From: an uncultured Bacteroidota bacterium
GTDB lineage: Bacteria > Bacteroidota > Bacteroidia > Chitinophagales > Chitinophagaceae
NCBI GenBank assembly: GCA_903927185.1
Contig: CAIYLW010000080.1
Span: 1 to 64,000, forward strand
Length of the DNA stretch: 64,000 bases
Direction: 5' to 3'
A program made the translations under genes and the position numbers. Under the pieces are notes generated by a model. That model worked only from the letters and a program-made list of their open reading frames with translations. It was not told where the DNA came from and searched no databases. How positions within the stretch are numbered: position 1 is the first letter of the stretch; each line of letters opens with the position of its first letter. Of this stretch, positions 16,141 to 23,565 are shown piece by piece.

Positions 16141-17148
16141 ATGAATGTTTTTAAATATAAGAATGACTTTGCGCTAGAAAACGGGAAGAAACTTCCAGGT
16201 ATTGAAATTGGCTATCATACCCATGGGGAGCTGAATGCAGCGAAAGACAATGTGGTTTGGATCTGTCATGCACTCACTGCAAACTCTGACCCTACCGATT
16301 GGTGGAAGGGGTTAATTGGCTCGGGATGTTTAATCAATCCTGAGAAATATTTCATTGTGGCAAGCAATATTTTGGGTTCTTGCTACGGATCAACAGGACC
16401 TTTGAGTATCAATCCTATCAATGGGGAACCTTATTATTCCAGTTTTCCTTCTGTTACAATTAGAGATATGGTGGAAGCGAATATTTTGTTGCGCAAACAC
16501 CTGGGGATCAAAAAAATACACTTAATGATGGGTGGCAGTATGGGTGGCTACCAGGCATTGGAATGGTGTGTGATGGAAAACAATGTGATTGAAAAATTAT
16601 TTTTAATTGCTACTTCACCTTCAGAAAGTGCATGGGGCGTAGCAGTTCATACTGCGCAAAGATTGGCCATTGAAGCTGATGGAACTTGGCAGGACAGAAA
16701 TGAAAAAGCTGGAGCAAAGGGATTAAAAGCGGCACGTGCCATCGGCATGTTAACTTATAGAAATTATAGTACGTTCCAAGAAAAACAAACCGATCCTGAT
16801 CCTGAAAAGATCGACAATTTCAAAGCCTCCTCTTACTTAAATTATCAGGGTGATAAATTAGTGAATCGATTCAATGCATATAGCTATTGGTTATTGACGA
16901 AGGCAATGGATAGTCACCACTTAGGTCGTGGACGTGGGGGTAATTTAATCAAGGTTTTAGAATCAATAAAACAACCAACTCTGATCATCGGAATTAAAAC
17001 TGATATTTTATGTCCTTTAGATGAGCAAAGATTCACAGCAGATCATATGCCGAATGCAAAACTAGTTGAAATAGATTCGGCTTATGGACATGATGGGTTT
17101 ATCATTGAGACAGTTCAGATTACTAAGCACTTAAAGGATTTTATATAA
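16141..17148 (+). CDS. metX: Homoserine O-acetyltransferase
   Basis: An alpha/beta-hydrolase-fold enzyme of 335 residues that transfers acetyl from acetyl-CoA to homoserine, the first committed step to methionine. The nucleophile elbow is GGSMGGYQALEW near residue 136; the other triad members are Asp in IKTDILCPLDEQ (near 285) and His in SAYGHDGFI (near 317). CHALTANSDPTDWW and GSCYGSTGP are family blocks. It is shorter than many MetX proteins but has the full core. It faces osmC-metZ, so the two steps from homoserine to homocysteine are encoded side by side. I see no SAM riboswitch in the 66-nt upstream gap. Confidence 0.9.
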   Translation: MNVFKYKNDFALENGKKLPGIEIGYHTHGELNAAKDNVVWICHALTANSDPTDWWKGLIGSGCLINPEKYFIVASNILGSCYGSTGPLSINPINGEPYYSSFPSVTIRDMVEANILLRKHLGIKKIHLMMGGSMGGYQALEWCVMENNVIEKLFLIATSPSESAWGVAVHTAQRLAIEADGTWQDRNEKAGAKGLKAARAIGMLTYRNYSTFQEKQTDPDPEKIDNFKASSYLNYQGDKLVNRFNAYSYWLLTKAMDSHHLGRGRGGNLIKVLESIKQPTLIIGIKTDILCPLDEQRFTADHMPNAKLVEIDSAYGHDGFIIETVQITKHLKDFI

Positions 17149-17154
17149 TACAAT

Positions 17155-17223
17155 TCAAAAATCAAAATTCAAAATACAAAAGTATAAACTTCCTTTTTTT
17201 GAATTTTGAATTTTGATTTTTGA
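17155..17223. terminator. AT-rich inverted repeat between convergent metX and acylase genes
   Basis: A perfect 20-bp inverted repeat (17155-17174 against 17204-17223) made of CAAAAATC and AAATTC blocks, extendable inward by about seven more pairs with one mismatch. It fills the gap between convergent stop codons and may act as a bidirectional terminator, though its stem has little GC. Similar TTTTGAATTTTGA blocks occur near 1840, 42750 and 62050. Confidence 0.55.
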
Positions 17224-17224
17224 C

Positions 17225-19273
17225 TTATTCCGGGTGATAGACTTTCTCAGCATTATCATACACTTCCTTCTTATTTAAAGTCATTTTCTTCGTCTGCTGA
17301 TGGGTATACATTTCCATCTGATCCGTATAATGCTGCGAATCATTTTTTGATGAAGCACCATAAGTATTGATGGTTTCGATGATCGGTCCATCTTTTGTAA
17401 AGCGCACCAATTCTACATAGGCATCACCCTGATTACCTTTTACCATACCATTTTTATAAGGGATAGAATACATTGGGGCAAGTACATCTGGCAAGCCTGG
17501 TTGAGGAATGGCTTTGTCGCCTCTTACTAATTTTTGTATCTCCCCTAATTGCAAATCAGTTCTTCCGAAATTATTAAGCATGTCTGCTTTGATCTCTGTT
17601 AATACTTGCACAGCTTGATTTGAAAACAACATTTTAGTTTGTAGGAATTGATTTCTTTTGCTTCTTAAAGAATCATATGCCATCAAAAAAGTTCCTGCAC
17701 CAATACTTTCCGCTGTTGCATTTTTATCCCATTTGTTCAATTGGGTTATGAGGTCTGCAATGTCTGGATGTGTTTTTGGATTTAATAAAAAAATACTATC
17801 AATATTAAAAGGGAATGCAAATTTTGTTGGATATTTTCTATCGAATTTTATTTTCTTAAAGTCTTCATAACTTAATTTATCGTGTGTGGCTATTAGTTCC
17901 GCGAATCTCAAACTTCTATTATTTTCTAAAGTTTCATATCCCATGGTAATATCCTTCATAACTGCATTGTCGGGCCCATCTGTAGCATGAAAAGGAGAGT
18001 GGTTGGTATTATATACAAAACCTGATTGTGGTTGTAATACTTGCGGTAGGTCTGCTAAGGGATGTAATGAAGTCCATAAAGTTTTGCTGGTGTTTCCTGG
18101 TAAAGTGCCCTTCCAATTATATTGAGGATCTCTCATGGGAATGCGACCATTACTTATATAAAAAATAGTATCAAATCGGTCTGCGTACACAATATTGTAT
18201 CCTGGTATTGCAAGCATATTCAATGCCGATTTAAACTCAGTAAAATTCTTTGCTTTATTAAAACGATACCACTGTTCCAAACCGCGGATATCCATTTGTG
18301 CGGGCATACGAATAGAGAAAGTTCCGCGAGTTGTAATAATGGTTGGTCCGTATTTACTCCAGTATGTTTTTTTGCTTATTGGAATAACAATTCCTGATAT
18401 TTTCACTTTAAGCTTTGCCGATCTTTCTTCGAGGGTTTCCCATTTGCCATCAAATTGATATTGCAATTTATTAGTGGGATTTATCTCTAATTGGTAGATA
18501 TCTAATTTGTCTGGGGCATTTACAGTATGTGCCCATCCCAAATTTTCATTGCAGCCATGCAGAATAATGGGAGCACCAGGAAAGTTTGCTCCAAGAATAT
18601 TCCAACCTTCTTCACTGCATAAATGAGCTTCATAAAAAGCAACAGGTCCTTCTAAAGGCTGATGAGCATTGATGTCTAGATAAACTTGTCCGTCAACAGA
18701 TTTATGACTGTTTACAGCAATTGCATTACTACCTGCTGTTTTAAAATTTTCTAATAAGGGTACCGTTCCTCCATATATTGATGCCAATGCACCATCGGCT
18801 CCAGATAAAATGCAAAGTTGTAAAACCGAATATTGCACCATGTCTTTTGGTGTGATAGGAAATGCAGATTTTAAAAGTACTTCTTCCGGATGTTTTTTTG
18901 CATAGGCATTGAGACCGGCGCAATAGCCTTCTAATAGTCTTTTAAAATCAGGACTTAAATCTGTATCATATTTTTCTTCCACTAATTCTGGAATTCGAAG
19001 CAGGTGAATGATATAATCGATCTGTGCGCCTTTCTTGCCTTGATATTTTGAAAGCATTGCTTTGCCAGCTATAAGGGATTGTTGAATTGTTTTAAAATCA
19101 TCTTCCGCGTGTGCCCAGGCTAATCCGTATGCCACATCGGGGTCTGTTTTGCCAAAAATATGCGGTACTCCATATTTATCGCGAACGATATCGATTTTAG
19201 TTGCATCGAATTGGGCTTTGGATTTCGAAAATAGAATGAGTGTAAAAGCAAATAAAAATATCTGTTTGATCAT
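17225..19273 (-). CDS. Exported penicillin acylase family (Ntn-hydrolase) protein
   Basis: A protein of 682 residues from the penicillin amidase/acyl-homoserine-lactone acylase family, which cleaves amide bonds after self-processing into two chains. I start it at the ATG at 19273, giving a clean signal peptide (MIKQIFLFAFTLILFSKSKAQ); an upstream start at 19306 would add 11 residues before it. The catalytic Ser that becomes the new N-terminus lies in TAGSNAIAVNSHK (near 190), and VRDKYGVPHIFGKTDPDVAYGLAWAHAEDDF near 30 is the usual alpha-chain opening. It would work in the periplasm. The substrate (beta-lactam, acyl-homoserine lactone or another acyl amide) is unknown. Confidence 0.85.
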   Translation of the reverse strand: MIKQIFLFAFTLILFSKSKAQFDATKIDIVRDKYGVPHIFGKTDPDVAYGLAWAHAEDDFKTIQQSLIAGKAMLSKYQGKKGAQIDYIIHLLRIPELVEEKYDTDLSPDFKRLLEGYCAGLNAYAKKHPEEVLLKSAFPITPKDMVQYSVLQLCILSGADGALASIYGGTVPLLENFKTAGSNAIAVNSHKSVDGQVYLDINAHQPLEGPVAFYEAHLCSEEGWNILGANFPGAPIILHGCNENLGWAHTVNAPDKLDIYQLEINPTNKLQYQFDGKWETLEERSAKLKVKISGIVIPISKKTYWSKYGPTIITTRGTFSIRMPAQMDIRGLEQWYRFNKAKNFTEFKSALNMLAIPGYNIVYADRFDTIFYISNGRIPMRDPQYNWKGTLPGNTSKTLWTSLHPLADLPQVLQPQSGFVYNTNHSPFHATDGPDNAVMKDITMGYETLENNRSLRFAELIATHDKLSYEDFKKIKFDRKYPTKFAFPFNIDSIFLLNPKTHPDIADLITQLNKWDKNATAESIGAGTFLMAYDSLRSKRNQFLQTKMLFSNQAVQVLTEIKADMLNNFGRTDLQLGEIQKLVRGDKAIPQPGLPDVLAPMYSIPYKNGMVKGNQGDAYVELVRFTKDGPIIETINTYGASSKNDSQHYTDQMEMYTHQQTKKMTLNKKEVYDNAEKVYHPE

Positions 19274-19343
19274 AGGGTAAATGTCTGAGATTAAATTTAA
19301 ATACAAATAAGAAGATTAAATGTTTAATTAATGATTTTATAGA

Positions 19344-19430
19344 ACACGGATAACACGGATAAAACGGATGTTCGCAGATTTTTCTAGATTAATAATCCGT
19401 GCAAATCAGCTTTATCCGCGTTATAAGTGT
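19344..19430. repeat. Imperfect palindromic intergenic element with ACACGGATAA arms
   Basis: Between the acylase gene and the next small gene, arms at 19344-19363 and 19411-19430 pair imperfectly (ACACGGATAACACGGATAAA against the complement of TTTATCCGCGTTATAAGTGT), with a further inner ACGGAT/ATCCGT pairing. The left arm repeats ACACGGATA in tandem. I recall very similar GGATAACACGGAT elements scattered between genes in many Bacteroidota and other bacteria. Only one copy is in this window. Confidence 0.6.
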
Positions 19431-19487
19431 GCCATTCAACCAACTCAAGAAAATATTAATTAAATCTAACTATCTTCATTAAAAAAA

Positions 19488-19667
19488 ATGAAGTTCTGGG
19501 ATCAAATAGCAGAATATTTTTTTATCAAGAAAAGAGCGCATAAAGAAGGCGAAACAAAATTTACGAAGTACATGCATGGCATGAACCGGATTTCCATTTA
19601 TATGTTTTTGATAGTGATATTAATCATGCTCTTTAAAGCTTTCATTCTTCCTTTAATTCGCAAATAA
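19488..19667 (+). CDS. Small membrane protein of 59 residues
   Basis: An intact frame from ATG to TAA encoding 59 residues. The first part is charged (about residues 1-32, rich in Lys and Glu), followed by a single hydrophobic helix (about 36-55, ISIYMFLIVILIMLFKAFIL) and a short basic tail (LIRK). The composition suits a one-pass membrane protein with the N-terminus in the cytoplasm. It ends exactly where the convergent lpxB gene ends. I do not recognise a family. The frame, the upstream gap and the protein-like composition make it likely to be real. Confidence 0.55.
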   Translation: MKFWDQIAEYFFIKKRAHKEGETKFTKYMHGMNRISIYMFLIVILIMLFKAFILPLIRK

Positions 19668-20792
19668 TTACTTTGCTAAAGAATCGGTAATGATTTTTGC
19701 TGCTTGATCTGAAGCATGACCGCCTTTGGAAAGTTTTTCGTATAATGCTTGATAGTCTGCTTTCAATTGTTTTTGATAAACGGCATCATTCAAAATCAAG
19801 TTTAACTCTTTTACAAGATTGGCCACATTTAATTCATCTTGAATTAATTCTTTTACGATCAATTTATCCATGATCAGATTCACCAACGAAATATATTTGA
19901 TCTTAATTAATCGCTTGGCAATTTGATAGCTGATATTACTTCCTTTATAACAAACAATTTCTGGAATGCCTAATAATGCGGTTTCTAAAGTGGCGGTACC
20001 ACTGGTAACCAATGCGGCATCTGATTCTAACAACAATTGATAGGTCCCGTTTTTTACAGAAGCTACATTTTGATAGGCTTGTAAAAATGGTTGATAAAAA
20101 TGGGATTCAAGTCCTGGTGCTTCCGCTACTACAAATTGATAATCAGGAAAAGATTTTGCCACTTCCAACATGATGGGCAATTTCTTTGAGATTTCTTGCT
20201 TGCGACTTCCAGGTAAGAGTGCAATTTTTTTAACGGTAGGAGTGGGATTTTTATTGGTATCCCCATAACCCAATTCTTTTTTCTTGTCTTCGATTGCTTC
20301 GATCAAAGGATGCCCTACATAATCCACTTCCCAATTCCATTTTTCTTTATAATAATCTTTTTCGAAAGGAAGTATCACCAACATCTTATCAATGATCTGT
20401 TTCATTTTTTTAACCCTTCCTTCTTTCCAGGCCCAAACCTGAGGAGAGATATAATAAATGACTTTTATTTTTTCTTTATGTGCCCATTCTGCTATGCGCA
20501 GATTAAATCCAGGATAGTCGATTAGGATAACTGCATCAGGCTGAAAAGCCCAAATATCGTCTTTACAGAATCGGATATTTTTAAAAATGGTGGGAAGGTT
20601 AGAGACTACTTCCGCAAAGCCCATGAAAGCCAGATCTCGGTAATGCTTAATCAATTCAGCACCGGCTGCCTGCATTAGATCACCACCCCAGCAACGGATA
20701 TTTGCTTCGGGATCCTTTGTTTTCAATGCTTTGATTAGGTTACTGCCATGTAGGTCACCACTGGCTTCACCCGAAATGAGATAGTATTTCAC
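19668..20792 (-). CDS. lpxB: Lipid-A-disaccharide synthase
   Basis: A GT19 glycosyltransferase that joins UDP-2,3-diacylglucosamine to lipid X to make the lipid A disaccharide at the inner membrane. I choose the GTG at 20792, which gives 374 residues beginning VKYYLISGEASGDLHG, the usual LpxB opening. A longer ATG start at 20837 adds 15 residues foreign to the family and would lie upstream of the inferred transcription start. Other blocks are AFMGFAEVV (about 72), YYISPQVWAWKEGR (near 132), VGHPLIE and LLPGSRKQEI (near 192). It is divergent from blaI and convergent with the small gene at 19488. In many Bacteroidota it is next to surE, which here is 10 kb away. Confidence 0.9.
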   Translation of the reverse strand: MKYYLISGEASGDLHGSNLIKALKTKDPEANIRCWGGDLMQAAGAELIKHYRDLAFMGFAEVVSNLPTIFKNIRFCKDDIWAFQPDAVILIDYPGFNLRIAEWAHKEKIKVIYYISPQVWAWKEGRVKKMKQIIDKMLVILPFEKDYYKEKWNWEVDYVGHPLIEAIEDKKKELGYGDTNKNPTPTVKKIALLPGSRKQEISKKLPIMLEVAKSFPDYQFVVAEAPGLESHFYQPFLQAYQNVASVKNGTYQLLLESDAALVTSGTATLETALLGIPEIVCYKGSNISYQIAKRLIKIKYISLVNLIMDKLIVKELIQDELNVANLVKELNLILNDAVYQKQLKADYQALYEKLSKGGHASDQAAKIITDSLAK

Positions 20793-20796
20793 GCGC

Positions 20797-20825
20797 CAAA
20801 GATATTGATGAGACCATTTTAACAA
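20797..20825 (-). promoter_or_regulatory. lpxB promoter candidate
   Basis: On the minus strand TTG (20823-20825), an 18-nt spacer, then an exact TATCTTTG box (20797-20804) ending 4 nt before the GTG start. This position supports the short lpxB start and implies an almost leaderless mRNA. Confidence 0.5.
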
Positions 20826-20838
20826 GATTTTTTTCAAA

Positions 20839-20903
20839 AACTAATAAAATAGTTCGAAAACTAAAAAATTAGTTTATACATTTGAATAACTATAAAATTA
20901 GTT
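20839..20903. promoter_or_regulatory. Three operator-like dyads AACTA-N6-TAGTT, likely BlaI sites
   Basis: The same 16-bp dyad, AACTA, six A/T bases, TAGTT, occurs at 20839-20854, 20859-20874 and 20888-20903. The centres are 20 and 29 bp apart, close to two and three helical turns. All lie between lpxB and blaI, and they flank and overlap a blaI promoter candidate. BlaI/MecI/CopY dimers bind short palindromes of this kind in front of their own genes. The match to this particular BlaI is inferred from position and symmetry. Confidence 0.7.
20853..20884 (+). promoter_or_regulatory. blaI promoter candidate
   Basis: TTCG (20853-20856, near TTTG), a 20-nt spacer and an exact TACATTTG box (20877-20884), 23 nt before the blaI start. 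Dyad 1 covers the minus-33 element, dyad 2 is in the spacer and dyad 3 covers the predicted transcription start. Confidence 0.5.
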
Positions 20904-20907
20904 TAAG

Positions 20908-21270
20908 ATGAAACCATTGACAAAAGCCGAAGAACAGATCATGCAAAGCATCTGGAAACTGGAAGTAGCATTTTTAAAAGACATTGTTGAAGCACAGCCA
21001 GAACCCAGACCTCATTCTAATACAGTTGCAACAATTATTAAGATCTTAACGGATAAAGGGTTTGTGGGTGTTACTCCCATTGGAAGGGTGCATCAGTATT
21101 ATCCGTTGGTATCGAAAGAAGAGTATTCTTCTAGCTCTATCAGAAATTTAGTAGAAGGATATTTTGAAGGATCATTCAGTGAAGCTGTGAGTTTTATGGT
21201 AAAGCAGAAAGACATCAGTGTAAAAGAATTAGAGTTGTTGTTATCCGAAATTAAGAAACACAAAAAATAA
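20908..21270 (+). CDS. BlaI/MecI/CopY family repressor
   Basis: A winged-helix repressor of 120 residues, the usual size. It opens with LTKAEEQIMQSIWKLEVAFLKDIVE, and the recognition region SNTVATIIKILTDKGFVGV is near residues 38-56, followed by the wing strand GRVHQYYPLVSKEEY. The C-terminal third is the dimerisation helix region. BlaI-type repressors are inactivated when their partner M56 protease senses a signal, usually cell-wall damage or a beta-lactam. Here the partner begins 5 nt downstream. Three AACTA-N6-TAGTT dyads lie immediately upstream, so the gene is probably autoregulated. Confidence 0.9.
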   Translation: MKPLTKAEEQIMQSIWKLEVAFLKDIVEAQPEPRPHSNTVATIIKILTDKGFVGVTPIGRVHQYYPLVSKEEYSSSSIRNLVEGYFEGSFSEAVSFMVKQKDISVKELELLLSEIKKHKK

Positions 21271-21275
21271 TTATT

Positions 21276-23408
21276 ATGCTATCTGCCGCATATTATTTTC
21301 TGCAAGTGGTTTTTTGTAGCGCTGTGATGATGGGATATTATTGGGTAGTGCTGCGCGATAAAAAATTTCATCAGTATAATCGGTTCTATTTATTAGGCGT
21401 TTTATTATTCTCTTGGATTATACCATTGATAAAAATTCAATGGACTAAACCTATTTCAAGTGATGCACAAGTGATTAATTTTTTATCCATCGTGGCAGAT
21501 AATAATGCTGAGATTGATGCAAATCTTGCCAAGAATAGTTATCAATTTAGTTGGGAAGGTTTAGTTATTGCATCCTATTTCATAATTGCTGCTTTAATGC
21601 TAGGGCTATTAATAGTTGGCTTAATAAGATTATATAAATTACTCAAAAAACATTCCTACAAAAATCTGGGGGATGTATACCTGATTCTCACCCAAGTAAA
21701 GGGGACGCCCTTTTCTTTCTTTCGATATATATTCTGGCACGAAGCGATCGACCTGAGTAGCGATGCTGGTAAAAAAATGCTGGAACACGAATTAACCCAT
21801 GTACAACAAAAACATAGCATTGATAAAGTTCTGATACAATTTGTACTGGTGGTTGGTTGGTTCAATCCTTTTTTCTGGCTATTGAAAAAAGAGATGGAAA
21901 TGATCCACGAGTTTATTGCCGATAATAAGTCTGTGCAAAATGGTGATAGCGCTTCACTGGCACAATTACTTTTAACGGCTGCTTATCCTCAACAGCAGTT
22001 TTTGCTAACCACACAATTTTTCTTTTCACCTATTAAAAGAAGACTTGCAATGATCACTAATCATAAAAACCCAAGATTTAGTTATGTAAGAAGATTGGTT
22101 ATACTCCCAATCCTAGCGCTAGTTGTAGTACTAGTTGCATTTAGAAAAAAAGATACATCCATATCATTAACTCCTTCTATCCAATTAAATAAAACCTATA
22201 CTGTCGTTATAGATGCAGGTCATGGTGGAAAAGATCGAGGTGCTCAATCCTCCAACGCAAAAATTTCTGAAGCAGAGATCACATTGTCATTGGCTAAAGC
22301 AGTAAAGGAAGTTAACACCAATCAAAACATCAAAATTATTCTTACAAGAGAAACGGATATATTTAATACGATTCAAGAAAAAGCAGCGTTTGCTAATACA
22401 CAAAAAGCTGACTTATTTATTTCTCTGCACTGCAATAATGTGTCAACAGTTTTAGTAGATGGTAAAAAAAAGGATAATCCGGCTAAGGGTATTGAGATTT
22501 ATATTGCGGATAAAGAAAAAGCAAATGATTATATGGCTAATGCAACATTAGCCAATGATTTGGGAAATGCGATTAAAAATGTAAATCCTAATTTACTTGG
22601 AATTAAAAGCAGGAAAGCAGGAATTTGGGTTTTGCAAGCAGTAAAATGTCCTTCTGCATTAATTGAAGCAGGGTTTATTACCAATAAGGAAGATTTGAAT
22701 CAGATGTTAGATGCCGAGTATCAAAAAAAGTTTGCTACAAGCATATTAGAAGGTGTTCAAATATATCTGTCGAATTTTGAAAATGGAAGATTTGAAAAGA
22801 GAATAGACGTGCTTCAGGATGAAAATAATAAAGTAACTGTTACTGAACCATCACTTCAAAAAGAAGAAATAAAAAAACTTGTTTTAAAAGATACCAGTAC
22901 TCCAAGAATAAATATAAATGGTCCTATTGAACCAATCGGCAAGTATGCAGTTTATTATTTGGATGGAATAAAAGTTAATTCTAATGCAATCCATAAATTA
23001 GATCAAAGTAAAATAGAATCAATGTCCGTTTGGAAAGGAGAGGAAGCCATAAAGAAATTTGGTAAGGAAGGAAAAAATGGTGTAATACAAATTAAAACAA
23101 AACCAAAAGTCGCCATTATACTTTCGAAAAATCCAGTGCTTGATCCAAAAGTCACAGAAATAAAATTGGAACGTGTAGAATTTTCTTCTAATAAAGGGGA
23201 TGAAATAAAAACAGTTCAATTGATTCATCCGAAAGTCATTTATTATATTGATGGAGTTAAATCTGATAGTATTACCATGCATCAATTAGATAGCAAAAAG
23301 ATAGAGAGCATTAATGTGTGGAAAGGTGATAAAGCAATTGAAAAGTTTGGAAAAGAAGCAGGCAATGGGGTTGTAGATATTAAATTAAAAAAACAGATAC
23401 CTCAATAA
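21276..23408 (+). CDS. M56 (BlaR1-like) membrane protease fused to N-acetylmuramoyl-L-alanine amidase
   Basis: A 710-residue fusion. Residues 1-290 form a BlaR1/MecR1-type M56 protease with membrane helices near 5-27, 38-55, 93-118 and 268-288, the zinc motif HELTH at 171-175 and the third ligand Glu212 in HEFIAD. Residues about 308-505 are an amidase_3 domain with zinc ligands His316 (DAGHGG), Glu332 and His385 (SLHCNN) and catalytic Glu464 (LIEAGF), so it looks active; topology places it in the periplasm. Two TonB-plug-like repeats follow (about 554-609 and 651-706, each with YYxDG, VWKG and KFGKE). BlaR1 normally ends in a penicillin-binding sensor; here a peptidoglycan amidase takes that place. 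Confidence 0.85.
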   Translation: MLSAAYYFLQVVFCSAVMMGYYWVVLRDKKFHQYNRFYLLGVLLFSWIIPLIKIQWTKPISSDAQVINFLSIVADNNAEIDANLAKNSYQFSWEGLVIASYFIIAALMLGLLIVGLIRLYKLLKKHSYKNLGDVYLILTQVKGTPFSFFRYIFWHEAIDLSSDAGKKMLEHELTHVQQKHSIDKVLIQFVLVVGWFNPFFWLLKKEMEMIHEFIADNKSVQNGDSASLAQLLLTAAYPQQQFLLTTQFFFSPIKRRLAMITNHKNPRFSYVRRLVILPILALVVVLVAFRKKDTSISLTPSIQLNKTYTVVIDAGHGGKDRGAQSSNAKISEAEITLSLAKAVKEVNTNQNIKIILTRETDIFNTIQEKAAFANTQKADLFISLHCNNVSTVLVDGKKKDNPAKGIEIYIADKEKANDYMANATLANDLGNAIKNVNPNLLGIKSRKAGIWVLQAVKCPSALIEAGFITNKEDLNQMLDAEYQKKFATSILEGVQIYLSNFENGRFEKRIDVLQDENNKVTVTEPSLQKEEIKKLVLKDTSTPRININGPIEPIGKYAVYYLDGIKVNSNAIHKLDQSKIESMSVWKGEEAIKKFGKEGKNGVIQIKTKPKVAIILSKNPVLDPKVTEIKLERVEFSSNKGDEIKTVQLIHPKVIYYIDGVKSDSITMHQLDSKKIESINVWKGDKAIEKFGKEAGNGVVDIKLKKQIPQ

Positions 23409-23445
23409 ATTAGCTAATAAATAGTTACTCTTCAGGATTGTAAGT

Positions 23446-23475
23446 AAGCCTTGGAATTTTTCCAAGGCTTTTTTA
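23446..23475 (+). terminator. Terminator of the blaI-M56/amidase operon
   Basis: A perfect 10-bp stem (23446-23455, AAGCCTTGGA, against 23461-23470) with a 5-nt loop, followed by a T run. It lies 38 nt after the M56/amidase stop and separates this operon from the bglX operon. Confidence 0.85.
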
Positions 23476-23565
23476 TGAATATCTATTAAATTTAGACCTG
23501 CAAGGACAAACAGATTTGAATTAAAGGTTGTTTGACCTTGATATTAAAATAGCCAAAACGATTGT

